Assembly: GCF_031326205.1 (NCBI RefSeq)
Contig: NZ_CP133721.1
Location: 372,001-436,000, forward strand
DNA from: Flavobacterium sp. 20NA77.7
GTDB lineage: Bacteria > Bacteroidota > Bacteroidia > Flavobacteriales > Flavobacteriaceae
Direction of reading: 5' to 3'
Length of the DNA stretch: 64,000 bases
In this document: one piece after another, positions 7,931-17,517 of the stretch
Numbering within the stretch: position 1 is the first letter of the stretch
Layout of the letters: each line of letters starts with the position of its first letter
Notes under the pieces: generated by a model
Seen by the model: only the letters and a program-made list of their open reading frames with translations
Database searches by the model: none
What the model was told of the DNA's origin: nothing
Position numbers and translations under genes: made by a program

Positions 7931-9118
7931 TTATTGCAATGCTTCTTTGATTCTTTTGATGGCTTCTTTTAGCTGGTCTTCACTGGTTGCATAAGATAAT
8001 CGAATGCAATTAGGATTTCCAAAAGCATCTCCTGTAACTGTTGCTACATTTGCCACTGCAAGTAAATACATGGCAAAGTCATTTGCATCTTTTAGGAGTT
8101 GACCTCTTAGTGTTTTTCCAAAATAATCGGAAACATCTGGGAAGAAATAAAAAGCGCCTTCTGGCATGTTTAATTTAAATCCTGGTATTTCAGAAAGTAA
8201 CTCATAGACTAATTTTCTTCTATTTTTAAAGGCATCAACCATGTAGTGTATAGCGGAAGGATTTGCTTCAACAGCAGCCTTAGTAGCACGTTGCGCAATT
8301 GAACTCGCAGCACTAGTTACTTGCCCTTGCATTTTTGTACAAGCTTTAGCTATAAATTCTGGCGCCCCCATATATCCAATTCTCCATCCTGTCATAGCAA
8401 ACGCTTTTGCTACACCATTTACTGTAATTGTGTTGTTTTCCATGCCAGGAATAGAACCTATAGAACAATAATTGCCCGTATAATTGATATGTTCGTAAAT
8501 TTCATCCGAAACGACATAAATTTGAGGATGTTTTTTTAAGACTTCAACTAATGCTGTTAATTCTTCTTTGCTGTAAATAGACCCTGATGGATTACAAGGA
8601 GAACTAAACCACATCATTTTTGTTTTTGGTGTAATAGCTGCTTCTAATTGTGCTGGGGTAATTTTGAAATTTGTATCAACCGAAGTTGGAACTTCTACAG
8701 GTACTCCTCCAGACAATTTTACAATTTCATAATAAGAAACCCAATAAGGAGCAGGTAAAATAACTTCATCACCTTCATTAAGCATGACTTGTGCAATGTT
8801 ATAAAGAGATTGTTTTGCACCTGTTGAAACTACAATTTGATTTGGCATGTAGTGTAAATTATTGTCACGTTTAAATTTTGTGGAAATAGCTTCTTTCAAA
8901 TCTACGTATCCATCAACTGGTGGATAAGCAGAGAAATTATCGTCGATGGCTTGTTTTGCAGCAGCTTTAATAAAATCAGGCGTATTAAAATCAGGTTCAC
9001 CCAAGCTTAGACTAATAATATCTTTTCCTTGTGCTTTTAGTTCTCTTGCTAAAGCTGCCATGGCTAACGTTTGTGAAACGGCTAGATTGTTAATTCTGTC
9101 AGATAAAATGTTGTTCAT
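7931..9118 (-). CDS. Class I/II pyridoxal-phosphate aminotransferase, aspartate type
   Basis: Transfers amino groups between aspartate and 2-oxoglutarate or related pairs; it resembles the bacterial type Ib aspartate aminotransferases. In the 395-residue product, SLGEPDFNTP lies at 37-46, SSPCNPSG holds the cofactor-contacting asparagine (N176), SDEIYEH gives D205 and Y208, and GVAKAFAMTGWRIGYMG carries the PLP lysine K238. CIRLSYATS supplies the C-terminal substrate arginine. An upstream in-frame start at 9166 would add 16 residues (MLLNKTTIYFNYEYQT) that do not belong to the family and would overlap the desaturase gene, so the ATG at 9118 is chosen. A prephenate-specific variant is possible. 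Confidence 0.92.
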   Translation of the reverse strand: MNNILSDRINNLAVSQTLAMAALARELKAQGKDIISLSLGEPDFNTPDFIKAAAKQAIDDNFSAYPPVDGYVDLKEAISTKFKRDNNLHYMPNQIVVSTGAKQSLYNIAQVMLNEGDEVILPAPYWVSYYEIVKLSGGVPVEVPTSVDTNFKITPAQLEAAITPKTKMMWFSSPCNPSGSIYSKEELTALVEVLKKHPQIYVVSDEIYEHINYTGNYCSIGSIPGMENNTITVNGVAKAFAMTGWRIGYMGAPEFIAKACTKMQGQVTSAASSIAQRATKAAVEANPSAIHYMVDAFKNRRKLVYELLSEIPGFKLNMPEGAFYFFPDVSDYFGKTLRGQLLKDANDFAMYLLAVANVATVTGDAFGNPNCIRLSYATSEDQLKEAIKRIKEALQ

Positions 9119-9155
9119 TGTTTGGTATTCGTAGTTAAAATATATAGTTGTCTTG

Positions 9156-10253
9156 TTAAGAAGCAAGTTGTGGTTTTTGTCCTAATTCTTTTAAATGCTT
9201 GAAATGAGATAAAATTGCTGCTCTAGTAGATTTAAATTCATAGTAAGGCAAATTACATTCTTTGGCAGTTTGCTTTACAATTTCTCCAATTTTACCATAG
9301 TGAATGTGACTAATGTTTGGAAAAATATGATGTTCAATTTGATGATTTAATCCGCCAGTGTACCAATTAATTAACCAGTTTTTAGGTGCAAAATTTGCTG
9401 TAGTGAACAATTGATGAACAGCCCAAGTGTTTTCCATTTCACCAATCTCATTCGGTTCAGGGTTTGTTGTGTCTTCCACAACATGTGCTAATTGAAATAC
9501 CACACTTAATATAAGTCCAGCAGTATAATGCATAACTGCAAAACCTAAAACAACTTTCCACCAAGTGATGCCTAACACGATTGGAATTGCAATCCAAATA
9601 GAAAAATAAATTACTTTAGTTATGATTAGTGTCGTCCAACGAATAGAGGGGCTTTTGAATTCACCATAAGACAATTGTCTTTTTAGATAGCGTTTCATTT
9701 GAAGAAAATCAGTTGTGATTGCCCAGTTAAATGTTAATAAGCCATATAAAAAAACCGAATAATAATGTTGAAATTTATGGAAGCGATGCCATTTTGATTT
9801 TTTACTAAATCTTAAAACGCGCCCTGCTTCTAAATCTTCATCATGACCTAAGATATTTGTATAAGTATGGTGCAATACATTGTGTTGTACTTGCCAATTA
9901 TACACATTGCCTGCTAAAATATAGATGCTTCCCCCCATGATTTTATTGAGCCAATTCTTTTCGGAATACGCACCATGGTTACCGTCATGCATTACATTCA
10001 TTCCTACTCCCGCCATACCAATACCAATAACAATATTAAGTAAAATGTATGCCCAAAAAGGCATCTCCAGCGCTAATAAAAAGAAGTAAGGAGCTAGAAA
10101 TATTGAAAACATGATGATTGTTTTCAAGTGTAATTTCCAGTTGCCTGTTTTTTTAAGATTATTTTCTTTAAAGTATTCGTTTACACGTTTATTTAATGTT
10201 CTAAAAAATTGCGTTTTGTCAATTTTTGCAAATACAGGAGTTTGACTTGCCAT
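9156..10253 (-). CDS. Membrane fatty-acid (acyl-CoA/acyl-lipid) desaturase
   Basis: A 365-residue integral membrane di-iron desaturase introducing a double bond into membrane acyl chains. All three histidine boxes are present: HDGNH (89-93), HNVLHH (124-129) and HQIEHH (304-309). The QxxHH form of the third box groups it with linoleoyl-CoA / front-end type desaturases, but there is no cytochrome b5 domain. Hydrophobic pairs lie at about 45-85 and 210-250. A TACATTTG box at 10271-10278 on the minus strand lies about 18 bases upstream of the ATG and would give a very short leader. Position specificity cannot be read from sequence. Confidence 0.9.
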   Translation of the reverse strand: MASQTPVFAKIDKTQFFRTLNKRVNEYFKENNLKKTGNWKLHLKTIIMFSIFLAPYFFLLALEMPFWAYILLNIVIGIGMAGVGMNVMHDGNHGAYSEKNWLNKIMGGSIYILAGNVYNWQVQHNVLHHTYTNILGHDEDLEAGRVLRFSKKSKWHRFHKFQHYYSVFLYGLLTFNWAITTDFLQMKRYLKRQLSYGEFKSPSIRWTTLIITKVIYFSIWIAIPIVLGITWWKVVLGFAVMHYTAGLILSVVFQLAHVVEDTTNPEPNEIGEMENTWAVHQLFTTANFAPKNWLINWYTGGLNHQIEHHIFPNISHIHYGKIGEIVKQTAKECNLPYYEFKSTRAAILSHFKHLKELGQKPQLAS

Positions 10254-10308
10254 ATGATTTATTTTTGTTTCAAATGTACTAATATTTATCTAAAAAAATA
10301 AGTATAAA

Positions 10309-10337
10309 TTGTTAGTAATATAAAAACTGTATTTTTG
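10309..10337 (+). promoter_or_regulatory. Promoter of rsmG
   Basis: TTG at 10309-10311 and TATTTTTG at 10330-10337 with an 18-base spacer match the Bacteroidota consensus. Transcription would start near 10343, only about a dozen bases before the proposed TTG start codon at 10355. Confidence 0.65.
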
Positions 10338-10354
10338 CATAAAATTTTAATACT

Positions 10355-10975
10355 TTGGAACAGATTTTTACTTACTTTCCTGATTTAACAGATATACAGA
10401 AAGAACAATTTGCTAAGTTACATGCTTTGTACACAGATTGGAACGCTAAAATAAATGTGATATCAAGAAAAGATATTGAAGAACTTTATACGAGACATGT
10501 GTTACATTCTTTAGGGATTGCAAAAGTAATGTCATTTGAGTCCGGGGCAAAAGTGATGGATGTTGGTACAGGTGGAGGATTTCCGGGGATACCATTAGCT
10601 ATTTTATTTCCTGAAACTTCTTTTTATTTAATTGATGTTATTGGAAAAAAAATAAAAGTGGTCAATGAAGTAGCAGCAGGTTTAGGACTAAAAAATGTAA
10701 AGGCAGAACAAAAAAGAGCTAATTTGGTCACCGAAAAATTTGATTTCATTGTGAGTAGAGCCGTAACAAATATGCCAGATTTTGTAAGTTGGGTAACCGG
10801 AAAACTAAATCAGGAACAAAATCATACGTTAGCTAATGGTATATTATACTTAAAAGGGGGTGATTTAGCTGAAGAATTAAAGGGTTTTCCAAAAGCAACG
10901 CAATATAATTTATCGGATTTTTTTAAAGATACGTTTTTTGAAACGAAGAAAGTAGTGCATTTGCCTTTAAAATAA
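10355..10975 (+). CDS. rsmG: 16S rRNA (guanine-527-N7) methyltransferase
   Basis: Methylates G527 of 16S rRNA using S-adenosylmethionine. The 206-residue product has the family pattern: NVISRKDIEELYTRHVLHSL (34-53), then the SAM-binding loop MDVGTGGGFPGIPLA (68-82), and FDFIVSRAV. The start codon is TTG. An in-frame stop lies four codons upstream (TAA at 10340-10342), no earlier ATG exists, and translation from TTG restores the N-terminus EQIFTYFPDLT that homologues share. The strong promoter just upstream supports this. It is divergent from the desaturase gene. Confidence 0.93.
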   Translation: MEQIFTYFPDLTDIQKEQFAKLHALYTDWNAKINVISRKDIEELYTRHVLHSLGIAKVMSFESGAKVMDVGTGGGFPGIPLAILFPETSFYLIDVIGKKIKVVNEVAAGLGLKNVKAEQKRANLVTEKFDFIVSRAVTNMPDFVSWVTGKLNQEQNHTLANGILYLKGGDLAEELKGFPKATQYNLSDFFKDTFFETKKVVHLPLK

Positions 10976-11002
10976 AAAAAGCCCAAATATGTGGGCTTTT
11001 TA
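10974..11002. terminator. Bidirectional rho-independent terminator
   Basis: GCCCA (10981-10985) pairs with TGGGC (10992-10996) around a 6-base loop, flanked by an A run upstream and TTTTT downstream. It lies between convergent rsmG and pruA. Confidence 0.85.
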
Positions 11003-11009
11003 ATGTTTC

Positions 11010-12635
11010 TTATTTTAAAAATGGATACCTGTAATCAACGGGTGTTACAAATGTTTCTTTTATAGTTCTTGGTGAAACCCAACGTAATAAGTTTTGTGCA
11101 GAACCCGCTTTGTCATTTGTTCCCGAAGCTCTTGCGCCACCAAAAGGTTGATTGCCTACTACAGCACCTGTTGGTTTGTCGTTAATATAAAAATTACCCG
11201 CACTATTTTCTAAGGCTTTTGCAGCTTCTTCTATAGCATACCTGTCTTCGCTAAACACAGCTCCAGTAAGAGCATATTCAGAAGTTTCATCAATTAATTG
11301 TAAAGTGTTTTTCCAATCCTTGTCTTCATAGATATAAACCGTTAAAACAGGTCCAAATAATTCCGTTTCCATCGTTTTATATTTTGGATTAGTTGTTAAG
11401 ATAATAGTTGGTTCAACAAAATAGCCAACAGATTTATCATAGCCACCACCATAAATAATTTCTGCATCAGCATCATGTTTTGCTTGTTCTATATAATAAG
11501 CTAATTTGTCAAAAGAACCTTCGTGAATAACGGCTGTAAAGAAATTACTCATATCTTCAGGAGATCCCATTTTGATAGTTGGAATTTCTTTATCAAATTC
11601 AGCTTTTATGGCTGGCCACAAACTTTTTGGAAAATAAGCTCTTGAAGCAGCACTACATTTTTGTCCTTGAAATTCAAAAGCTCCTCTAATGGCATTTGCT
11701 GCAACTTGTTTAGGATTTGCACTTGGATGCGCAATTATAAAATCTTTTCCTCCAGTTTCACCTACAATTCTTGGATACGTTTTATAGTAGTGAATATTAC
11801 TGCCAATTTTTGACCAAATTTCTTTAAATACAAACGTAGAACCTGTGTAATGAATTCCAGCAAAGTCTGGGTTAGCTAAAACAGTGTCAGTAATCATTAC
11901 TGGATCGCCAAATACAACATTAATTACTCCATTTGGTAACCCAGCTTCTTTAAAAATATCAATAATCACTTTAGCTGAAAACACTTGACTATCACTTGGT
12001 TTCCATACTACTGTATTTCCCATCATGGCAGCACTTGCAGGTAAATTTGCAGCTATAGCTGTAAAGTTGAAAGGGGTAACTGCATATACAAAACCTTCAA
12101 GTGGTCTGTATTCTACTTTGTTCCAAAACTGAGAATCTGAAGTAGGTTGGTCTTTATAAATTTGTGTCATGAATTCTACATTGAAACGTAGAAAATCTAT
12201 CAATTCACAGGCAGCATCTATTTCTGCTTGATGAATCGTTTTTGATTGCGCAATCATTGTAGCAGCATTAATTTTAGCTCTATAAGGACCGGCAATTAAT
12301 TCGGCTGCTTTTAAAAAAATGGCAGCTCTATGTTCCCAAGCTAAGTTTGCCCAAGCTGTTCTTGCGTCTAAAGCGCTAGTAATAGCTAGTTCAATATGTT
12401 GTTTTTCTGCTAGGTGATATGTGCCTACAACATGTTTATGATGATGTGGAGCAGACATAGTTCTAGTATTTCCTGTTTTTATTTCTTGGTTGCCAATGTA
12501 TAAAGGCACCTCAATAGATGAATTCCATAATTCTTTGTAAGCGACTAATACTTTTTCTCTTTCTGGTGTACCGGGAGCATAACTTTTTACTGGTTCATTA
12601 ATGGCTTTCGGAACGTTAAAAAATCCTTTAGGCAT
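11010..12635 (-). CDS. pruA: L-glutamate gamma-semialdehyde dehydrogenase (1-pyrroline-5-carboxylate dehydrogenase)
   Basis: Oxidises glutamate semialdehyde from proline breakdown to glutamate with NAD. The 541-residue monofunctional form resembles the eukaryotic P5CDH. The aldehyde dehydrogenase site is complete: VTPFNFTA (187-194), VVWKPSD (209-215), the general base E293 in VGETGGKDF and the nucleophile C327 in GQKCSAASR. PFGGARASGTNDKAGS near the C-terminus is typical. No proline dehydrogenase gene is adjacent in the window, so it is not in a visible put operon. The gene ends at a shared terminator with rsmG. Confidence 0.95.
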   Translation of the reverse strand: MPKGFFNVPKAINEPVKSYAPGTPEREKVLVAYKELWNSSIEVPLYIGNQEIKTGNTRTMSAPHHHKHVVGTYHLAEKQHIELAITSALDARTAWANLAWEHRAAIFLKAAELIAGPYRAKINAATMIAQSKTIHQAEIDAACELIDFLRFNVEFMTQIYKDQPTSDSQFWNKVEYRPLEGFVYAVTPFNFTAIAANLPASAAMMGNTVVWKPSDSQVFSAKVIIDIFKEAGLPNGVINVVFGDPVMITDTVLANPDFAGIHYTGSTFVFKEIWSKIGSNIHYYKTYPRIVGETGGKDFIIAHPSANPKQVAANAIRGAFEFQGQKCSAASRAYFPKSLWPAIKAEFDKEIPTIKMGSPEDMSNFFTAVIHEGSFDKLAYYIEQAKHDADAEIIYGGGYDKSVGYFVEPTIILTTNPKYKTMETELFGPVLTVYIYEDKDWKNTLQLIDETSEYALTGAVFSEDRYAIEEAAKALENSAGNFYINDKPTGAVVGNQPFGGARASGTNDKAGSAQNLLRWVSPRTIKETFVTPVDYRYPFLK

Positions 12636-12766
12636 AGTGTATGTTTTTAGTTAATTTAAATTATCTATAATGAAACCGCACTTTTTGCAAGAATGGTTAA
12701 AGTTGATGTAAAATTACAAAGGATTTTCTGAATAATTGATAAAAAAAGAAAGAAAACTCGTTTGAT

Positions 12767-13153
12767 TTAATTTAGGGCAAATGGTGCGCATAATTTGAAT
12801 GCAGGAATAAGTACTTGAAAGGTTTTTGTAGTATTTAAATTTATCATTTTGTAAAATCCTTTCATAGCTCCAATAGGAGAGGCTAGTAAACACCCAGATG
12901 AGTAACTGTGTTTTTCGCCTGGTTTTATTACAGGTTTTTTGCCAATAACTCCTTCGCCATCTACTACTTCTGGATTGTTTAACGAATCAAAAATTTCCCA
13001 ATGTCTTGAATTTAGTTGAACCAAATCTTTACTATGATTTTCGATAGTAATAAAATAACTGAAGGCATAGTGTAGCTTGTAGTTTTTAAAGTAAGTACCT
13101 TCAAAACTAGTTGAAACAGATATTTTTATACCGCTTGTTATTTGATAAACCAT
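12767..13153 (-). CDS. apaG: ApaG domain protein
   Basis: A 128-residue single-domain ApaG (DUF525) protein with a fibronectin-III-like beta sandwich. The motifs YFITIENHS, VQLNSRHWEI and GVIGKKPVIKPGE, then GAMKGFYKM, are the conserved family strands and loops. ApaG was linked genetically to cobalt resistance and magnesium efflux in enteric bacteria, but its molecular role is unresolved. It follows the T9SS plug homologue on the same strand with a 55-base gap. Confidence 0.93.
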   Translation of the reverse strand: MVYQITSGIKISVSTSFEGTYFKNYKLHYAFSYFITIENHSKDLVQLNSRHWEIFDSLNNPEVVDGEGVIGKKPVIKPGEKHSYSSGCLLASPIGAMKGFYKMINLNTTKTFQVLIPAFKLCAPFALN

Positions 13154-13208
13154 ATTTGGTAAAATATATTATTAAGTCAAAGTTACTAAAAAATGATTAA
13201 CTAAAATG

Positions 13209-14450
13209 TTAATTTTTTATGTCAATACTACTTCCATTTCCTATGCCAATGATTCGGTCATATCTATCGGCAGGTCCTTTGTAATAAACCAATATCATGT
13301 AGTTATTTTCTGTTTGAAAGAAATTACCATCTATAGCATTTTTTTCATCGATAGTGCCTTTATCATCTACTAAAACATATTGATAATTTGTAAATCCTTG
13401 TTTTATAAGTAATGCTTTTTCAAAACGTTTGGATTCATTATTGTAATCCATTTTGTTTTCTGGTATTATAGCATAGTTATTAAACATTCCGTTGATATAA
13501 ATTGCTTTTTCTAATGGGTTAGTATCTGTAATTAACGAAAAGTAAACCCAACAATAATCAGATTCAATTGCAGGATTAGTAACATTATAGTTTGTTACTA
13601 GAAAATTTCCATTAATATCAGGAAAATAAGTGTAAATTTTATTTTTTCTAGCTTCGTTTGTGTATAAATGGGTGTTATAAATATCTCCAGTAGTTACTCT
13701 AAATACTGAATTTGAAGCTCCTCGCACATTTTTATTTTCAAAATTTAAAAATTCATTACCGCCCCAAAATTGGGTTTCTTTATTATAACGATAGATGAGT
13801 TGCGTGCCAATTGTATATTGAGGTTTGATGTTATAAATAGCATTGTTGAATTTTCCATTTTGAAAAACAGCTACTTTTATATTTCGTTCAGGATTTTGTA
13901 AAATTTTATTTTGATAATCAATTATAAATTCAACATTTTGTTTTTGTTGAACGGTCTCTAAATCTCTAGATCTTCGAATAGTAACTCCTACTGCTAAAGT
14001 ATCTTCATATATAGATAATTTTCTTGAAAAAACTAAATTATTCTCAGAATCAAAAACTTTTACCATATAGTTTCCGGTTTTAATAATTTGATTGAATTTA
14101 TTTGGGAAACTAATTGTATAGTGGGAATAAATTTGAAGACAATTTAATGAATTGAGATAATTTTGAATCCGTTGATTGTCCAATCCAGCTAAGTATTCGT
14201 TTTTTAAAAGTACACTTGGTGTCCAATCATAATTAAAATGTTCTATAGTATAATAATAATCGGCTTCGTTTCCATACAAATCATCAAATTGTAATTCGAA
14301 AGCATCTCCTAATCTAAAAAAAGGTATCACATTTGTGTTGTTTTGAACAAAAGTGACCGTTTTAATATTGTAAGGCGGAAGCGTTTCGGTTTCTTGTGCG
14401 GTAACAAAAAAACTTACTAAAAAGTAGAAAATCAGTAATTTATTCTTCAT
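13209..14450 (-). CDS. Type IX secretion system plug protein homologue (former DUF5103)
   Basis: A 413-residue secreted protein with a cleavable signal peptide (MKNKLLIFYFLVSFFVTAQ). The start ETLPPYNIKTVTF, then DDLYGNEADYYYTIEHFNYDW and a C-terminal stretch with KGPADRYDRIIGIG, match what I recall as the T9SS plug first domain (formerly DUF5103). In Flavobacterium johnsoniae the plug closes the periplasmic end of the SprA translocon channel. It should therefore sit in the periplasm at the outer membrane. It lies between a methyltransferase and apaG, away from other T9SS genes, but gldB and gldC are also in this window. The assignment is by pattern memory and should be verified. Confidence 0.75.
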   Translation of the reverse strand: MKNKLLIFYFLVSFFVTAQETETLPPYNIKTVTFVQNNTNVIPFFRLGDAFELQFDDLYGNEADYYYTIEHFNYDWTPSVLLKNEYLAGLDNQRIQNYLNSLNCLQIYSHYTISFPNKFNQIIKTGNYMVKVFDSENNLVFSRKLSIYEDTLAVGVTIRRSRDLETVQQKQNVEFIIDYQNKILQNPERNIKVAVFQNGKFNNAIYNIKPQYTIGTQLIYRYNKETQFWGGNEFLNFENKNVRGASNSVFRVTTGDIYNTHLYTNEARKNKIYTYFPDINGNFLVTNYNVTNPAIESDYCWVYFSLITDTNPLEKAIYINGMFNNYAIIPENKMDYNNESKRFEKALLIKQGFTNYQYVLVDDKGTIDEKNAIDGNFFQTENNYMILVYYKGPADRYDRIIGIGNGSSIDIKN

Positions 14451-14488
14451 AAAAGAGTATAATTTCTATAAAGGTATAAAAAACTAAT

Positions 14489-15259
14489 TTATTTTGTTAC
14501 AATTGGAAGAATTTCTCCCTTTGCTAAACAATAACGTTCTACTAATTCTGGAGCTAAGACCTTTGTATAATCCACTTCATCTACTTTAAAACCAATGCTT
14601 CTCAATTTATCAAAGTAATCTCTACCATAAATACGCACGTGATCATATTGACCAAAAATTTTAGCCCGCTCTTTTGGATCGGTAATGCTATCGTCGGCAA
14701 AAGTGGTCTCTCTTGATAAATCTTGAGGTATTTGAAAAATACCTGTTCCACCTGGTTTTAAAACACGATATAATTCTTGCATAGCTTTCGTATCGTCTGG
14801 AATGTGTTCTAATACATGGTTACAGAAAATAATATCATATTGATTATCTTCAAAAGGTAAATTACAAATATCTGCTTTTACATCTGCTAAGGGAGAAAAC
14901 AAATCGGTAGTTGTGTAATCTAAATTTGCTTGTTTCTTGAATCGTTTGTAAAACTCTTGTTCGGGAGCAAAGTGCAATACTTTTATTTTTTTAGTAGAAT
15001 TGAAAAAATTAGTTTCATTTTTTAAATATAACCATAATAAGCGATGTCTTTCTAGCGAAAGGGTACTAGGTGACAATACGTTATTTCGCTGTGTACCATA
15101 ACCATAAGGTAAAAACATGCGAAAGCTCTTACCATCAATTGGATCGGTAAATCGATTTCCTTTTAACAAAAAAGCTATAATTGGACGTACTATAATACTT
15201 ACTCGAATCAAAAGTGGACGAGGAATAGTGTTTAAAATAAATTTGAATATTTTTTTCAT
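14489..15259 (-). CDS. Class I SAM-dependent methyltransferase
   Basis: A 256-residue cytoplasmic enzyme of the methyltransferase-11 type. VLHFAPEQEFYKRF forms the first strand and SAM loop, LDYTTTDLFSPLADVKADICNLPF holds the acidic residues of motifs II and III, and YDIIFCNHVLEHIPDD with LYRVLKPGGTGIFQIP are motifs IV and V. The N-terminal 50 residues are basic and amphipathic. Its start overlaps the map stop by four bases (ATGA), so it is translationally coupled to map. The substrate is unknown. Confidence 0.88.
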   Translation of the reverse strand: MKKIFKFILNTIPRPLLIRVSIIVRPIIAFLLKGNRFTDPIDGKSFRMFLPYGYGTQRNNVLSPSTLSLERHRLLWLYLKNETNFFNSTKKIKVLHFAPEQEFYKRFKKQANLDYTTTDLFSPLADVKADICNLPFEDNQYDIIFCNHVLEHIPDDTKAMQELYRVLKPGGTGIFQIPQDLSRETTFADDSITDPKERAKIFGQYDHVRIYGRDYFDKLRSIGFKVDEVDYTKVLAPELVERYCLAKGEILPIVTK

Positions 15260-16077
15260 GCTAAAACAAATGGTTTTTCTCTTAATCCCTCCTCTTCATT
15301 GCTTGTAATTCCTAACGCTTCATAGATGTAGGCAAAGGTGGAGAGCAATTCAGGTTTGCCATTCACAATGGCTACATCATGTTCAAAATGTGCACTTGGT
15401 TTATTATCTGCGGTTGTAATGGTCCATCCGTCTTTGTGTTGTTTGATATTTCTAGTGCCCATATTAATCATCGGTTCAATAGCTATTACCATGCCGTTTA
15501 CGAGTTTTTTGCCTCGTCCTCGTTTGCCATAATTAGGCACTTCTGGATCTTCGTGCATTTTTCTTCCTAAACCATGACCACATAATTCTCTTACTACACC
15601 ATAGCCATGACTTTCACAATAGTTTTGAATGGCATAACCAATATCTTCAACACGATTACCCACTTTTGTTTCTTTAATGCCAATATAGAGTGATTCTTTA
15701 GTTATTTGAAGTAATTTTTTTGTTTCTGGAGCAACTTCCCCTACTTCAAAAGTATAGGCGTGATCTCCATAGAATCCGTTTTTTAATGCGCCACAATCAA
15801 CAGAGATAATATCGCCTTCTTGTAAAGGAATATCATTTGGAATACCATGAACCACTTGAGTGTTTGGGCTCATACAAAGTGTGTTTGGAAATCCATACAT
15901 GCCTAAAAATGCAGGTTCAGCGCCATGATCTCGTATAAAAGTTTCGGCTAATTTATCTAGATATAAAGAAGTAACACCAGGTTTTATTTCTTTGGCAAGC
16001 AGACCTAATGTTTTAGAAACAATTAAGGCACTTTCGCGCAGTAATTCTATTTCTTCAGCGGTTTTTAGTATAATCAT
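15256..16077 (-). CDS. map: Methionine aminopeptidase, type I
   Basis: Removes the initiator methionine from nascent proteins. The 273-residue length is about 10-20 longer than the shortest type I enzymes. All five metal ligands are present: D94 (SVDCG), D105 (GDHAYTF), H168 (CGHGLGR), E201 (AIEPMI) and E232 (FEHDVA), with H77 in the VVHGIP loop. It lies downstream of the tolC gene of the exporter operon with a 33-base gap and overlaps the methyltransferase start by ATGA. It is not in the ribosomal-protein operon in this window. Confidence 0.95.
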   Translation of the reverse strand: MIILKTAEEIELLRESALIVSKTLGLLAKEIKPGVTSLYLDKLAETFIRDHGAEPAFLGMYGFPNTLCMSPNTQVVHGIPNDIPLQEGDIISVDCGALKNGFYGDHAYTFEVGEVAPETKKLLQITKESLYIGIKETKVGNRVEDIGYAIQNYCESHGYGVVRELCGHGLGRKMHEDPEVPNYGKRGRGKKLVNGMVIAIEPMINMGTRNIKQHKDGWTITTADNKPSAHFEHDVAIVNGKPELLSTFAYIYEALGITSNEEEGLREKPFVLA

Positions 16078-16110
16078 CTTTGTTGAAATTGTGTCAACAA
16101 AAGTAAAAAA

Positions 16111-17517
16111 TTAATCTGGATTTGCTAGAGTTTTGAATAATTCTACGTGTGATTGTAAAAATCTGTTTTCTATAGAAATTTTATTTAACTGCGCACTTAC
16201 TAAGTTATTTTCTCTCGTATTAATTAAAAATAATGAGCTTTCGCCCGCATTAAACAACTTTTCTTCTGCATTAAGTAGGGCAGTATTAGCAGCTACAAGT
16301 TCTGATATGATATTTTTTTGTTTTGCAACCGTATTTATTTCATTTTGTTGTGCTTTTACTTTGTTTGTAAGTTGAATTTTAGCTAGTGATAATTCGAATT
16401 CTTGTGCTTGTATTTTTTGTTTGGCTAGTTTTAGCGCCCCTCTTTCTTTTCTTAAAAAAATAGGAAAATAGGCGTTTATTCCAATTTTATTATCTTGAAA
16501 TCTATAATTAGAAAAATAAGTTGGTTCAGAAATATAGGAATATCCTACATCTAATTTAGGCAATAGCATGTTTGCTTTTAATTTTTTATCTATACTAAGT
16601 AGCTCTATTTTTGTTTCAAGTGCATTAATTTTAGGATGATTATCTAATGAAAAATTTGAAAGCTGTAAGCCATTTGTTTTTAAACTAGCACTAATTGATT
16701 CTTGTAAACTTACATCAGGAACAAGTTGGTCATCTAATTCTAAAGGTAAATTATCTGTTGTCCAAAGGAAATTTGCCAATTCTAATTTTGATTTTAGTAA
16801 TTTAAACCGTGATTCTTCAAGATTTAGTTGCCTGTTTTTTAGTGTAATTCCTGCTTCTACACTATCTATTGCCGGTTTATCACCTTGTTCAATTAATTTT
16901 TGAACACCGTTTAGACGAATTTCTGCATTTTTTAAATAGGCTTCATATAATTTAACTTCGTCATAATTTTTTTTCCAATTAAAATAGGCTAATGACGCTT
17001 CGTATAGCACTTCAATGGCTTGCATTTTTTGTTCGGCTTGACTTAATTTTATTTGAGATTTTGCTTTTCTCAAATCAGCCATTCGTTGGTTAATTACTAA
17101 ACCTTGTAGTACGGGAATAGTTATTCCAACTGATGTTAAACCAGAATTTGGCAAGCTCTGTTCGGGATTTAAGTAAAGGCCTTCATTGTTTTCAAATGCT
17201 GCTTTTAATTCTATACCATACCAAGTTGGAATTTTAAAAGTACCATTAAAAATAGAATAATAGGAATTTCCTTTGAAATTTTTTGAATTAAAATCAGCCT
17301 CAATTTTTGGATCAAAAGCACCTCTAGCTTGAAGTAAATTTGCCTGCGCTTGACTGATTTCTAAATTGGCAATTTTTACTAAAGGATGGAACTTTTTTAC
17401 AAATCCTAAATATTCGTCATAGGTAAATACTGTATTTTGTCCAAACGAATAATTGAACATACAAATACTTAGTAAAACAAGTAGAATAGTTATATTATTT
17501 TTTATCTTTAGTTGCAT
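16111..17517 (-). CDS. TolC family outer-membrane efflux protein
   Basis: The outer-membrane channel component of a tripartite exporter. The mature 468-residue form has a signal peptide (MQLKIKNNITILLVLLSICM, ending SFGQ) and two long coiled helical blocks. The first starts near FVKKFHPLVKIANLEISQAQANL; the second contains the typical LAKQKIQAQEFELSLAKIQL stretch. A longer open frame starts at 17595, but its extra 26 residues would put a basic, non-signal stretch before the signal peptide, so the ATG at 17517 is chosen. This overlaps the HlyD gene by 23 bases. It is the last gene of the TetR-ABC-HlyD-TolC operon. Confidence 0.9.
   Translation of the reverse strand: MQLKIKNNITILLVLLSICMFNYSFGQNTVFTYDEYLGFVKKFHPLVKIANLEISQAQANLLQARGAFDPKIEADFNSKNFKGNSYYSIFNGTFKIPTWYGIELKAAFENNEGLYLNPEQSLPNSGLTSVGITIPVLQGLVINQRMADLRKAKSQIKLSQAEQKMQAIEVLYEASLAYFNWKKNYDEVKLYEAYLKNAEIRLNGVQKLIEQGDKPAIDSVEAGITLKNRQLNLEESRFKLLKSKLELANFLWTTDNLPLELDDQLVPDVSLQESISASLKTNGLQLSNFSLDNHPKINALETKIELLSIDKKLKANMLLPKLDVGYSYISEPTYFSNYRFQDNKIGINAYFPIFLRKERGALKLAKQKIQAQEFELSLAKIQLTNKVKAQQNEINTVAKQKNIISELVAANTALLNAEEKLFNAGESSLFLINTRENNLVSAQLNKISIENRFLQSHVELFKTLANPD

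Noticed and set aside
9119-9166. Upstream start of the aminotransferase (16 extra residues)
   Set aside because: The added residues are not part of the family and would overlap the desaturase gene.
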